This document shows positions 5,088-12,567 of a DNA stretch of 12,920 nt, in pieces. The stretch covers positions 1 through 12,920 of the forward strand of contig PWHA01000130.1 of assembly GCA_003554685.1 (NCBI GenBank), given 5' to 3'. Within the stretch, counting starts at the first letter, position 1; the number at the start of each line of letters is the position of its first letter. Source of the stretch: Halanaerobiaceae bacterium (GTDB lineage Bacteria > Bacillota > Halanaerobiia > Halanaerobiales > Halarsenatibacteraceae). The notes beneath the pieces were generated by a model, which ran no database searches, was not told where the DNA came from, and was given only the letters and a program-made list of their open reading frames with translations. Position numbers and translations under genes: made by a program.

Positions 5088-8087
5088 TTACCGCCCCCCT
5101 TTCCTGACATTGCAGAGAAAGGCTTTATACTCGGGAATGCTTGTATTGGCATCTCCAATTGAAGGAGTAAGGTCATTGGCTACCGGCCCCTTGGAAGCAC
5201 CGGCGTAGCCCCAGTGCCAGATTAGACCTATCATCTCGACTTCACTGCCATTTAACTTAAAGGGTTTCAATCTGGGGGTGACACAGGCTGCCACCTCAAT
5301 TTCTCCTCGTTTGGTGGTGACAATAACCTCATCTCCGCTCTCCACATCAATTTTTTCTGCCAGAGTTTCACTGATCTCAACAAAAATATCGGGCATTGCT
5401 TCGTTGAGCCAGGGCATATTTCTGGTCATTACTCCTGTCTGATAATGTTCGGTAACCCGATAGCTGGTAGCTATATAAGGATACTCTTCACTGCCAACAT
5501 CAGCCCTATCATCAGGGTAAAGAATCGGGCTGGCAGGATTGAACTGAGTCCGGGACAGAATGTTTCTTGTAGGACTTTCCCAGGGCTCATAATGTTCCGG
5601 GAAGGGTCCTTCTGCAAGTCCAGGAGCAAATAATCTGGCCTGCAGTTCAGGCAGCATAATAAAGGGAGTGCGGGCAGTCTCTTCCGGCGGCACACCGGCA
5701 TTAAAATCCGGAACATCGTTCATCTTCCATTGATTTCCATTCCACCAGATAACCGGCCTGTCAGGATTCCAGGGCTTACCTTTCGGATCAGCTCCTGCTC
5801 TGTTATAGATAATTCTTCTGTTCAGAGGCCAGGAGAATGACCAGCCGGGATGGGAGCCAATTCCTTCTGTTTCAGGCTCTCGGGCTTTGGTGGCCGGCTC
5901 TTCTTCATCATTGTAATAGCCAGCATAGATCCAGCTGCCGCTGGCGGTAGAACCATCATCCTCCAGCCCGGTAAAGTCTGCTATCAGCTCACCATTTCCG
6001 GTATAATAACCATTTATTTCCTGAGCCACCTTTTCAGGCTCGGGTTTTTCGCCATAATCCCAGTTCATTTCCAGAATCGGTTCCGGGAAAACTCCTCCTT
6101 CTTCCTGATAGGCTTCTTTTAGAGCTTTGAACAGCCTGTCTGCTATCCAGAGGTCAGACTTAGCATCTTCGGGAGCTTCCAGTGATTTATTTCTCCACTG
6201 AATCCAGCGCCCGCTGTTGGTGATTGAACCGGATCTTTCAATATGAAGGGCTGCCGGCAGCAGGAAAACTTCTGTTTTAATATCGGTGCGGTCAACTCCG
6301 GGCTCCTTCCAGAAGGAAGCCGTTTCATTTTCAAAAATGTCTACCGAAATCAACCAGTCCAGATTAGCCAGATCCTCTCTCTCAGAACCGGCAGAAGGAC
6401 CGCTGACAGCTGGATTATCAGCCCAGGATATCAGGCCTGTAATATTGCCCTCTTTCATTTCTTTAAACATAGCCATGTGAGAACGATCTCTGTCATCAAG
6501 TTTTGGCAGATAGTCATAACAGAAATTGTTATTCTCCTCAGCATTCTCACCCCAGAAGGCTTTTAAAAGACTGACAAAGAACTTGGGCTTATTGGTCCAG
6601 TAGCCGGTCTCTGGAGTTTCAACTTCAAAATAGTCTGCCAGGGTAGGATGCAGTTCTGCCCTGGGAACCCCCATGTAGCCAGGCACCAGATGAAAAAGCA
6701 TTCCCGTATCGCAGGCACCCTGAACATTGGACTGACCCCGCTGGGCATTAACCCCTCCACCGGCAATTCCCATATTGCCTAAAAGCAGCTGCAGCATGGC
6801 AATAGAGCGAACATTCTGGGAGCCATGAGAAAACTGGGTTATGCCCATGGCATACATAATATTCCCCGCTCTGTCTGGCTCCCCGGTGCTGCTGAAAAGT
6901 TGAGCCACCTCTTCAAATTTATCCCGGGGGCATCCGGTAATCTCACTGACAGTATCAAGGTCATAGCGGGAATAATGCTCCTTGAGCAGCTGATATACAC
7001 AATTAGGATCTGCTAAACTTTCATCCTTGATAATTTCTCCATCTTCATCCCTCTGGTAGGACCAGCTGGATTTATCATAGCTGATTTCACTTACCTCTGA
7101 ATTTGCTCCGGAAAACATTCCATCTGCAAAGGAAAATTCAGGATCAATTAGATAGGAAGCATTGGTATAATTCTGAATGTAATCAAAATTATACAGTTCA
7201 TTTTCCAGAACATAATTGATAATTCCGCCCAGAAAGGCAATGTTTGTCCCGGGACGAATTGGAGCATAGAGATCAGCCACCGCTGCTGTTCTGGTAAAGC
7301 GGGGATCAACACAGATCAGTTTAGCATTATTCTTCTTTTGTGCTTTTTCAATCCATTTCATGGAAACCGGGTGGTTTTCAGCTGTATTGAGTCCAATATT
7401 CATTAAAACATCGGAGTTCTGGTAGTCTACCCAGTGATTGGTCATGGCTCCCCGACCAAACGTGTTGCCGAGACCGGCAACTGTTGAGGAGTGTCACAAT
7501 CGAGCACAGTGATCGATATTGACCAGTCCCAGGGAACGAACCAGCTTATGGAAAAGATAATTCTCCTCATTATTGCACATAGCACTGCCTAAATGAGCAA
7601 TAGCGGTGGTTCTGTTGACTGTTACTCCATTGTCATCTGTTGTTTCAAAGGTCTCATCTCTGGTTTCTTTAATTCTGGCTGCCATTTTATCCAGAGCCCA
7701 GTCCCAGTCCTTTACCTGCCAGCGCTCGCTATAGGGTGCTCGATAAAAAACCTTGGTAACTCTACCAGGATTGGGCCGGGCCTCACCTTCATCGTCATAA
7801 ATATTGACCATATTAAAATAGGAACTGCCCTTACTGCAGAGGGTTCCTTCATTAATGGGATGATCGGGGTCCCCTTCAATATTAATCAGCTCGCCATCCT
7901 GAATATGACAGATCATACCAAAGCCCACAGAACAAAAGGAGCAGATTGTGGCTGCCTCAGTAGCATACTCAATTTTTAGGTCGTTATATTCCTCGGCCTT
8001 AAGTAAATTCTGGCCTCTATTGTTAAAAAACAGTCCGCCTGCCACCATTCCTGACACCTTCAAAAAATCTCTTCTGGTAAGTGGCAA
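5088..8087 (-). CDS. fdhA: Formate dehydrogenase catalytic subunit, selenocysteine-containing
   Basis: This is one gene read through an in-frame UGA (7496-7494), giving about 999 residues with Sec198, the normal FdnG-type length. It oxidises formate to CO2 at a Mo/W-bis-pterin centre, probably on the outer side of the membrane. The TRRDFLK twin-arginine motif (4-10) is followed by a modest hydrophobic stretch. A proximal Fe-S region follows (C49, C52, C60, C84), then IEGDPDHPI and, around the active site, DHCARL-Sec-HSSTVAGLGNTFGRGAMTNHW. Later motifs match FdnG: DPRFTRTA, YAPIR, LLLGNMG.AGGGVNA, and WPLNRR. A C-terminal molybdopterin-binding domain has VEISETLA and SIGDAN. The position where the family has its third cluster Cys is Phe56. 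The start chosen is TTG at 8087, 6 nt after an AAGGGGGG ribosome binding site; the frame opens further upstream to TTG 8105, but that would place the site inside the gene. fdhB follows after 3 nt and fdhE precedes by 158 nt. Confidence 0.95.
7448..7496 (-). promoter_or_regulatory. Sec UGA codon and bacterial SECIS element in fdhA
   Basis: The UGA (7496-7494) is followed 12 nt later by a perfect 6-bp stem, GUUGCC (7481-7476) with GGCAAC (7469-7464). It closes a GGUCUC hexaloop much like the AGGUCU loop of E. coli fdhF. A lower stem can form between CUCCUC (7491-7486) and GGGGAG (7453-7448), with one G-U pair. Loop sequence, distance and stem fit the SelB-binding bacterial SECIS, so the UGA should be decoded as selenocysteine. 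Confidence 0.93.
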
Positions 8088-8161
8088 AATTTTCCCCCCT
8101 TGCAAAATTGTTTTTTCAGTCAGTTCAATTGCTCAGTCTGCTTTCTCCATCAGTCTGCTAC

Positions 8162-8200
8162 ATCTAATAACTGCACTTAATAACCATACTTAATAACTAT
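8162..8200. repeat. Three tandem 13-bp direct repeats between fdhE and fdhA
   Basis: Three adjacent 13-bp units lie at 8162-8174, 8175-8187 and 8188-8200, and share the core CTAATAAC or CTTAATAAC. They lie in the 158-nt gap between fdhE and fdhA, the only sizeable gap in the operon. A second, shorter direct repeat (CAGTCTGCT at 8134-8142 and 8151-8159) lies next to them. The spacing suggests iterated protein or RNA-binding sites; the function is unknown. Confidence 0.55.
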
Positions 8201-8245
8201 TCTCTTAGTTTTATTAGAGTTTTAATAGAAAAATTTTAATTTTCA

Positions 8246-9076
8246 TCAGTCTCTCATATATCCCTCCTTTTGAGCCAGTCTGTCCAGATGCTGGGTTCCC
8301 AGATCATTGAGAAGCCAGTTTAAACTCTGGCGATCCTTTTCCGGGACTTTGCTTTCATCGATTACTTTAAGATAACCCTGGCAGCTCTCACAGAGATCAA
8401 CCCTGTAGGGAGTATCCTTAACCACAAAATAAAGCTGACCCTCAGCTTTATCCTCTCCACAGTTAACACAGGTCAGTCGGGAAAATCTCCACTCAGTACC
8501 GCAAAGCCAGCACCACAGTATCCGCCGGCCGTCCTCCTCGGTAAGCCTGGCAAGTTCAGGGACTGCTCCACAGACCGGACAGTTTCTCCCCTGCCAGCGG
8601 TTTTTAACACTTTCCAGATTTTCATCACCGGCAGCCATCCACTGAAGAAATGGTCTGAGAGTAAAAAGCATTATCTTAAAAAAAAGCTGTTCATCAAGAT
8701 TAATTTTCTGAAGTAATTCTTCTTCAAAGGGATAACTTTGAATTATTTCTTTTAGCCTGACATTTCCTTCCTGCAGGGAGGTAATGAAATTCTTAAGTTC
8801 AGTTTCCTTTTCTGCTTCCAGAACCTCACCCAGTATCTCAGAAATATCACAGAGAACCTCTTTTACCAGAGCAACAGGCAGATTAAGTTCATCCAGCAAA
8901 ATAAGTGGCGGCTCAATCTCTGCTGTATTTTCTGGATATCCCATTTCTCGGGCCTGATATTTTTCTTCATTCAGCTTATTCTTTAATCTTTCATAACGAA
9001 GATTAAGCTTACAATATAGATCTTCCAGCTCAGCTGAAATATCCGGAGGATAGTTAATGTTATCTGATTTCTCCAT
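8246..9076 (-). CDS. fdhE: Formate dehydrogenase accessory protein FdhE
   Basis: This 276-residue cytoplasmic maturation factor is needed for active formate dehydrogenase; in E. coli FdhE is a rubredoxin-like, iron-binding protein that interacts with the catalytic subunit. The N-terminal half is helical (about 1-150). The C-terminal half holds four CxxC knuckles: C166/169 (CPVCG), C189/192 (CWLCG), C203/206 (CVNCG) and C229/232 (CESC). This cysteine set and the NCPVCGAVPELA motif are diagnostic of FdhE. Its ATG overlaps the tatA stop by one base (TAATG), and its ribosome binding site (GGGGAGGAGG) lies inside tatA, so the two are translationally coupled. fdhA lies downstream. Confidence 0.92.
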   Translation of the reverse strand: MEKSDNINYPPDISAELEDLYCKLNLRYERLKNKLNEEKYQAREMGYPENTAEIEPPLILLDELNLPVALVKEVLCDISEILGEVLEAEKETELKNFITSLQEGNVRLKEIIQSYPFEEELLQKINLDEQLFFKIMLFTLRPFLQWMAAGDENLESVKNRWQGRNCPVCGAVPELARLTEEDGRRILWCWLCGTEWRFSRLTCVNCGEDKAEGQLYFVVKDTPYRVDLCESCQGYLKVIDESKVPEKDRQSLNWLLNDLGTQHLDRLAQKEGYMRD

Positions 9077-9246
9077 TAAACCTCCTCCCCTTTATCGGCA
9101 GAATGACCGCCACCACCGGCTGCCTCTTTAAATTCTCCCAGACCCTTACCCAGTGATCTTCCTATCTCAGGCAACCTGGCAGGTCCAAAAATCACAAGAA
9201 TTATTACCATAATAATTAAAAGCTCCTTGGCCCCCAATCCAAACAC
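9076..9246 (-). CDS. tatA: Twin-arginine translocase subunit TatA/E (56 residues)
   Basis: This short gene has a GTG start at 9246-9244, with an AGGGGTGG ribosome binding site just upstream. Its stop overlaps the fdhE ATG. The product begins MFGLGAKELLIIMVIILVIF (one transmembrane helix, about 8-20), then the hinge FGPARLPEIGRSLGKGLGEFK (an amphipathic helix). It ends in a Gly-rich, charged tail. The FGP hinge and the LPEIGRSLG sequence are hallmarks of the TatA/E family, which forms the Tat export pore. At 56 residues it is at the short end for the family. Its place at the head of the fdh operon fits a translocase component made together with its folded cargo, FdhA/FdhB. tatC is not in the window and must be elsewhere. 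Confidence 0.93.
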   Translation of the reverse strand: MFGLGAKELLIIMVIILVIFGPARLPEIGRSLGKGLGEFKEAAGGGGHSADKGEEV

Positions 9247-9446
9247 ATTTCCACCCCTTTCAAAATTATTTTAAACAATCCAGTAAATCTTTCAGATTAG
9301 AGAAAAACTTAATTAATTGCATATTTCTCTATAAACTTTCAAATTTGGTAGTTTTTCAGTAAAATGAGGCTCCAGTTTAAATAAAAAATTAAAATCATCT
9401 GACTTTTCAGGAGAACAGAATTTTTGTGTTTTTTTTATCAATTATA

Positions 9447-9475
9447 GGTATAAAACTAACTAAAAATTAAGTCAA
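9447..9475 (-). promoter_or_regulatory. Candidate promoter for tatA-fdhE-fdhA-fdhB
   Basis: On the minus strand TTGACT (9475-9470) is followed after 17 nt by TATACC (9452-9447). Transcription would start near 9440, leaving a leader of about 194 nt before the tatA GTG. The -35 is strong and the -10 fair. Confidence 0.5.
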
Positions 9476-9552
9476 AAACTCCTGCTTGTGATAAAGTTCC
9501 TGGTATCTTAAAAGAATTCGTTTATAATTTCACATGATAGCTTGACAAAATT

Positions 9553-9593
9553 ATATCATTATAGTGGTGACTTTACAAGCACTATAATGATAT
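9553..9593. promoter_or_regulatory. Perfect 14-bp inverted repeat, candidate operator
   Basis: ATATCATTATAGTG (9553-9566) and its exact complement (9580-9593) are separated by 13 nt. The site lies 29 bp upstream of the regulator's -35 and about 78 bp upstream of the fdh -35, central in the divergent region. It is a natural candidate for dimeric binding by the adjacent XRE protein. The plus strand continues into TTTTTT, so an AT-rich terminator-like hairpin is an alternative reading. Confidence 0.55.
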
Positions 9594-9622
9594 TTTTTAC
9601 AAAAAAATCCTATTTAAGTTGA

Positions 9623-9651
9623 TTGATTTAATGGAATAAATTTGATATAAT
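9623..9651 (+). promoter_or_regulatory. Promoter of the XRE regulator gene
   Basis: TTGATT (9623-9628), a 17-nt spacer and TATAAT (9646-9651) with an extended -10 (TGATATAAT). The predicted start at about 9657-9658 is only about 10 nt before the ATG at 9668, so the Shine-Dalgarno would be at the very 5' end of the mRNA. Confidence 0.6.
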
Positions 9652-9667
9652 GATAAAGGTGATATTT

Positions 9668-10090
9668 ATGACAAAAAGCATTTCTGATAAATTGAATTTA
9701 ATAGAAAAAAAAGAAAAAAACCAAAAATTTTATCGAAATAATGAGCTGGCCGAAGAAAGGGAAACTGAAAGCCAGAAAATTGGGAAAAAAATTAATAAAC
9801 TTCGATTACAAAAGGGATTAAGTCAGCATCAGCTGGCTCAAAAATCAGGGATCAGCCAGTCCTTTCTCAGTGCTCTGGAAAATGGAAAAAAGTCTCCCAC
9901 CGTGGACAGCCTGAAGAAAATCTGCCGCTCACTGGGGATCAGCCTGGCAGAGTTCTTTTCCGGAGGAAGATCACAAAGGTTTACTGACCTGCCTCCTGAA
10001 ATTAATACCCTGGTAGATGATCTGCGCGAGCTGTCTCCCGGACAGATTCAACATCTGCGAGCCTTTATAAAATCCTTGAACAATCAATAA
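9668..10090 (+). CDS. XRE-family helix-turn-helix transcriptional regulator
   Basis: This 140-residue protein has a Lys/Glu-rich N-terminal extension (1-36). A canonical Cro/C1-type HTH domain follows at about 38-96: IGKKINKLRLQKGLSQHQLA, then SGISQSFLSALENGKKSPTV, then the LGISLAEFF end. A short helical C-terminus (about 110-138) may dimerise; no sensor or metal-binding domain is seen. The start chosen is ATG 9668, 5 nt after the AAAGGTGA ribosome binding site. An in-frame ATG at 9650 overlaps the -10 hexamer and is unlikely. The gene is divergent from tatA-fdhE-fdhA-fdhB across a region with a 14-bp inverted repeat, so it probably regulates that operon, itself, or both. That role is an inference from position. 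Confidence 0.9.
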   Translation: MTKSISDKLNLIEKKEKNQKFYRNNELAEERETESQKIGKKINKLRLQKGLSQHQLAQKSGISQSFLSALENGKKSPTVDSLKKICRSLGISLAEFFSGGRSQRFTDLPPEINTLVDDLRELSPGQIQHLRAFIKSLNNQ

Positions 10091-10099
10091 AATTATAAA

Positions 10100-10116
10100 T
10101 AGGGCCATTTGTCCTA
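10100..10116 (+). terminator. Weak hairpin after the XRE regulator gene
   Basis: TAGGGC (10100-10105) can pair with GTCCTA (10111-10116), with one G-U pair and a 5-nt loop, 9 nt after the stop. An AT-rich but not U-tract sequence follows. It may be an inefficient terminator between this gene and the convergent HAD gene. Confidence 0.3.
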
Positions 10117-10161
10117 AGTGTAAATTATAATAAATGACTATATATTTTTCACCAATGATTT

Positions 10162-10932
10162 TTAATATAGCTGCTCGAGAAGTTCTGCCGGGCTCTTGAG
10201 CAGAATATCAGCATATTCCTGTAAAACCTTGCGATTGCCTACCCCGCAGAGAACACCGACATTCAGACCAACTCCCGCATTTCGACCGGTCTTTAAGTCA
10301 ACAGGTGTATCACCGACAAAGGCCACCTCTTTGACTGAAATATCACAGATACAGCAGAAATCCTCAACCACAGCAGGGTCAGGTTTAGCCGGTCTATCAT
10401 CATCACCACAGCCAAAAAAGTCAAAATATTTGATTAGCTTTAATTCGGTCATAATAGCCCGGGCTGATTCCCGGGAATCAGCCGTGGCCAGACCGACATA
10501 TATTTCCCGTTGCTTTAGTTTATCGAATAATTTCTTGATATCAGCAGTGGTTTTCAACCGGGAGTGCTCACTGCGCCCTGTTTCCTCCATAATTTTTATT
10601 ACTCTTTCCAGCAGTTTGCCATCAGGTCTGCCAGCTGCAAAATTATTAGCCAGCAGATACTTTACCACCGCCTCTCCGCATTCTTTTACTGTAGCTGAGG
10701 CCAAATTACCACCGGGATCTATTTTCCCTCTTTTGAGATCAACTCCAAACTTTAAAGCCAGTTCCTGTTTGATATTTTCCTTCTCTTTCCCGGATAATTC
10801 TTTCCCTCCATCAGAGACAATGATATCTGCCATAATTCTCTCAATCGCTGCTGCTAAAACCGGAAGCCAGATAGCATAAAAATCTATTAAAGTGCCGTCC
10901 TTGTCAAAAAGAACCCCCTTGATTTTTTTCAC
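10162..10932 (-). CDS. HAD-superfamily phosphatase (phosphoglycolate phosphatase-like)
   Basis: This 256-residue haloacid-dehalogenase hydrolase has all four catalytic motifs. Motif I is FDKDGT (nucleophile D10, acid/base D12) and motif II ends in T150 (VGLATADS). Motif III is K183 (RPAKPDP) and motif IV is VGDTPVDL (D208, D212). A helical cap insert occupies about 20-125, as in Gph/PGMB-type members. These enzymes are cytoplasmic and hydrolyse small phosphoesters; the substrate cannot be read from the sequence. The GTG start has an AAGGGGGG ribosome binding site 7 nt upstream, overlapping the end of the DUF389 gene. That gene's stop is only 13 nt away, so the two are probably co-transcribed. 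The frame faces the XRE gene tail to tail. Confidence 0.88.
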   Translation of the reverse strand: MKKIKGVLFDKDGTLIDFYAIWLPVLAAAIERIMADIIVSDGGKELSGKEKENIKQELALKFGVDLKRGKIDPGGNLASATVKECGEAVVKYLLANNFAAGRPDGKLLERVIKIMEETGRSEHSRLKTTADIKKLFDKLKQREIYVGLATADSRESARAIMTELKLIKYFDFFGCGDDDRPAKPDPAVVEDFCCICDISVKEVAFVGDTPVDLKTGRNAGVGLNVGVLCGVGNRKVLQEYADILLKSPAELLEQLY

Positions 10933-10945
10933 CTCTGATCCCCCC

Positions 10946-11977
10946 TTACCAGAAATCAGCGAGCTGCAGAATCAAACCCAGAATAATCAGCAGACTCACC
11001 CAGAGAATCAAGCTGTAACAGGTTAATCTGCGGGCCTTTTTCTCTTCCCACCAGTTTAAAGGACGCATGCCCTGCAGGAGAAAGGTTAAAACTCCCGCCA
11101 GATTAATGCAGATAATATTGGACAGAAAAAGCAGGATTGCTCCTCCTGCCAGAACAAGCTCACCGGCTCCGGCCAACAGTCCGATTACCACCAGGGGAGG
11201 CATCAGTGCTACAGCTATCATTACTCCAATGACGGCATTGGCTGCCCCGGTGGTAAAGGCCAGAGTCCCGGCACTTCCGGAAGCCAGAGCCAGAGCAATA
11301 TCACCCCAGCCCAAAGTTGTCCTGCTTAAGACTTCTCCAGACCATTCGGCAGGCTGGAGAATAAAACCTATCAGCAGGGCGATCGATAGAGAAACCGCCG
11401 TTCCCAGCAGGCTGGCCCGGAGGGCCTTTTTACCCAATTCCACATCACCCAGGGTTGAAGCCAGAGCCAGACCGACATTGGGACCCAGCAGAGGAGCGAT
11501 TACCATCGCTCCGATAATAACCGCCACATTGCCCTGTAAAACCCCGCTGGTGGCAACTATAGCTGACAGAAAACACATTATCAGATAATTTCTATTAAGT
11601 TCAACAGCCCCGGCCACATCGGTATATAATTCCTGACGGCTTATGCTTAGTCTGCTGTTCTCTTCTGCTTTCGACTCTTCTTTGGTATCTTCAGAAGACA
11701 CTTCTTCATTCTTTTCTTCATCTTTTACCTCTTCCGGCACCGGAAGTGTTGCCTCCACTTCCAGCAGGTTCAGTCTGAAGCCCTCAGCTGCTGACAGCTT
11801 TTTTTCCATTTCATCCAGCAAGGGCCCGCTGTCACTAACCTTTACGGTAATCAAGTAGAGGTATCTATCTTCTAAAATAGAAACCCGGTATTTATCCAGG
11901 ACCTGGTAATCTGCCAGAATATCTTGCAATTCATCATCCTGAGAGACCGGCAGCACAATCTCAATTTTTCTCAGCAT
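10946..11977 (-). CDS. DUF389 / TIGR00341 family membrane protein
   Basis: This 343-residue protein has two parts. Residues 1-78 form a cytoplasmic alpha/beta domain (MLRKIEIVLPVS start, typical of the family). An acidic low-complexity linker follows at about 79-108, mostly Glu, Lys and Ser. From about 130 on there are some six hydrophobic segments (about 131-146, 150-175, 187-207, 225-258, 260-300, 320-340). They include the family signatures IGAMVIAPLLGPNVG (155-169) and GVMIAVALMPPLVVIG (251-266). DUF389 proteins are inner-membrane proteins of unknown function. An AAGGGGGG ribosome binding site precedes the ATG. The HAD phosphatase gene follows after 13 nt. The family assignment is sure; the role is not known. 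Confidence 0.9.
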   Translation of the reverse strand: MLRKIEIVLPVSQDDELQDILADYQVLDKYRVSILEDRYLYLITVKVSDSGPLLDEMEKKLSAAEGFRLNLLEVEATLPVPEEVKDEEKNEEVSSEDTKEESKAEENSRLSISRQELYTDVAGAVELNRNYLIMCFLSAIVATSGVLQGNVAVIIGAMVIAPLLGPNVGLALASTLGDVELGKKALRASLLGTAVSLSIALLIGFILQPAEWSGEVLSRTTLGWGDIALALASGSAGTLAFTTGAANAVIGVMIAVALMPPLVVIGLLAGAGELVLAGGAILLFLSNIICINLAGVLTFLLQGMRPLNWWEEKKARRLTCYSLILWVSLLIILGLILQLADFW

Positions 11978-12111
11978 CCTGTTTCCCCCCTTAAATTAAA
12001 GTTCCAGGGAAATATTTTATTTCCTGCTTCGCCAGTAAAATCGAGAAAGTCTTACAATTATGTTCATAATGGTATAGGGGTAGAAGAAGTTATATGCCTA
12101 ATCAGTAAGCT

Positions 12112-12567
12112 TCAGTTATTATTTTCCCCGAGGCTGATCTCTATCTCTTCCTGACAGCTGAACTTTTGGCCAGAATCATTTTCAGTTGCTGCAGAAATTT
12201 TTTTGCCCTGAATTTCAGCTGCAAACCTGCGATGATAAGTAGCTGTCTTTAAGTCAATCCCCCGCCGATAGTCTTCAGCTTCCCGGTCAAAGAAGGAAAA
12301 TTCTTTCCTCTCGATAAAAAATCTGACCGACAATCCATTGGGAACATTGCAGAGCTCTCTCCATTTGCCATCAGTCCTATCATAGGTATCGCTGACTATG
12401 CAGGCCTGGTACTGATCCTTTCCCCATTCGGCAAAGGTCCCCTGGTAACCTAAATAACCATTACCAACCATAAATATACTGCCCCGATTGATGAGCTGTC
12501 CGGCAGCAAACTCTTCTTCATAAATTTCCCAGCCTGTGCTGGTTTTGAGATTATTTTGTAAATCCAT
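12112..12567 (-). pseudogene. Truncated GH65 sugar phosphorylase (N-terminal fragment)
   Basis: The 151-residue frame matches only the start of glycoside hydrolase family 65 proteins (kojibiose, maltose and trehalose phosphorylases; about 750 residues). The visible match comprises a GW-x-I-Y-E-E-E start, then SIFMVGNGYLGYQGTFAEW (30-48) and the LCNVPNG segment (72-78). The end of the match is YRRGIDLKTATYHRRF (100-115). After about residue 128 the resemblance stops and the frame ends at 12112. The 134 bases before the DUF389 gene hold no further GH65 sequence in any frame, so the rest of the N-terminal domain and the whole catalytic barrel are missing. The ATG has a good ribosome binding site (GGGGTGGTGAGG), so a short product could still be made. 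A decayed gene or a deletion remnant is the likeliest reading; a functional orphan domain is less likely. Confidence 0.7.

Larger units (their letters stand above)
9247..9667. other. Divergent intergenic region between the fdh operon and the XRE regulator
   Basis: This 421-base, very AT-rich region contains a minus-strand promoter for the fdh operon (9447-9475) and a plus-strand promoter for the regulator (9623-9651). A perfect 14-bp inverted repeat (9553-9593) lies between them. The predicted fdh leader (about 9247-9440) shows no riboswitch that I recognise. Confidence 0.6.

Noticed and set aside
7446..7496. fdhA as a pseudogene broken by a nonsense codon or frameshift
   Set aside because: The reading frame is unchanged across the UGA, the UGA is at the conserved Sec position, and a SECIS hairpin follows.
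9553..9593. CRISPR repeat or tRNA-like structure
   Set aside because: It is a single inverted repeat with no array and no cloverleaf.
9650..9667. Upstream ATG for the XRE regulator
   Set aside because: It overlaps the -10 hexamer and lacks a ribosome binding site; ATG 9668 has AAAGGTGA.
10196..10879. 227-codon open frame on the plus strand
   Set aside because: It is antisense to the HAD phosphatase, which has all catalytic motifs. The plus frame is Ser/Pro/Thr-rich with no motif or ribosome binding site.
11067..11588. 173-codon open frame on the plus strand
   Set aside because: It is antisense to the DUF389 membrane region; its Arg/Pro/Ala-rich composition is that of a mirror frame.
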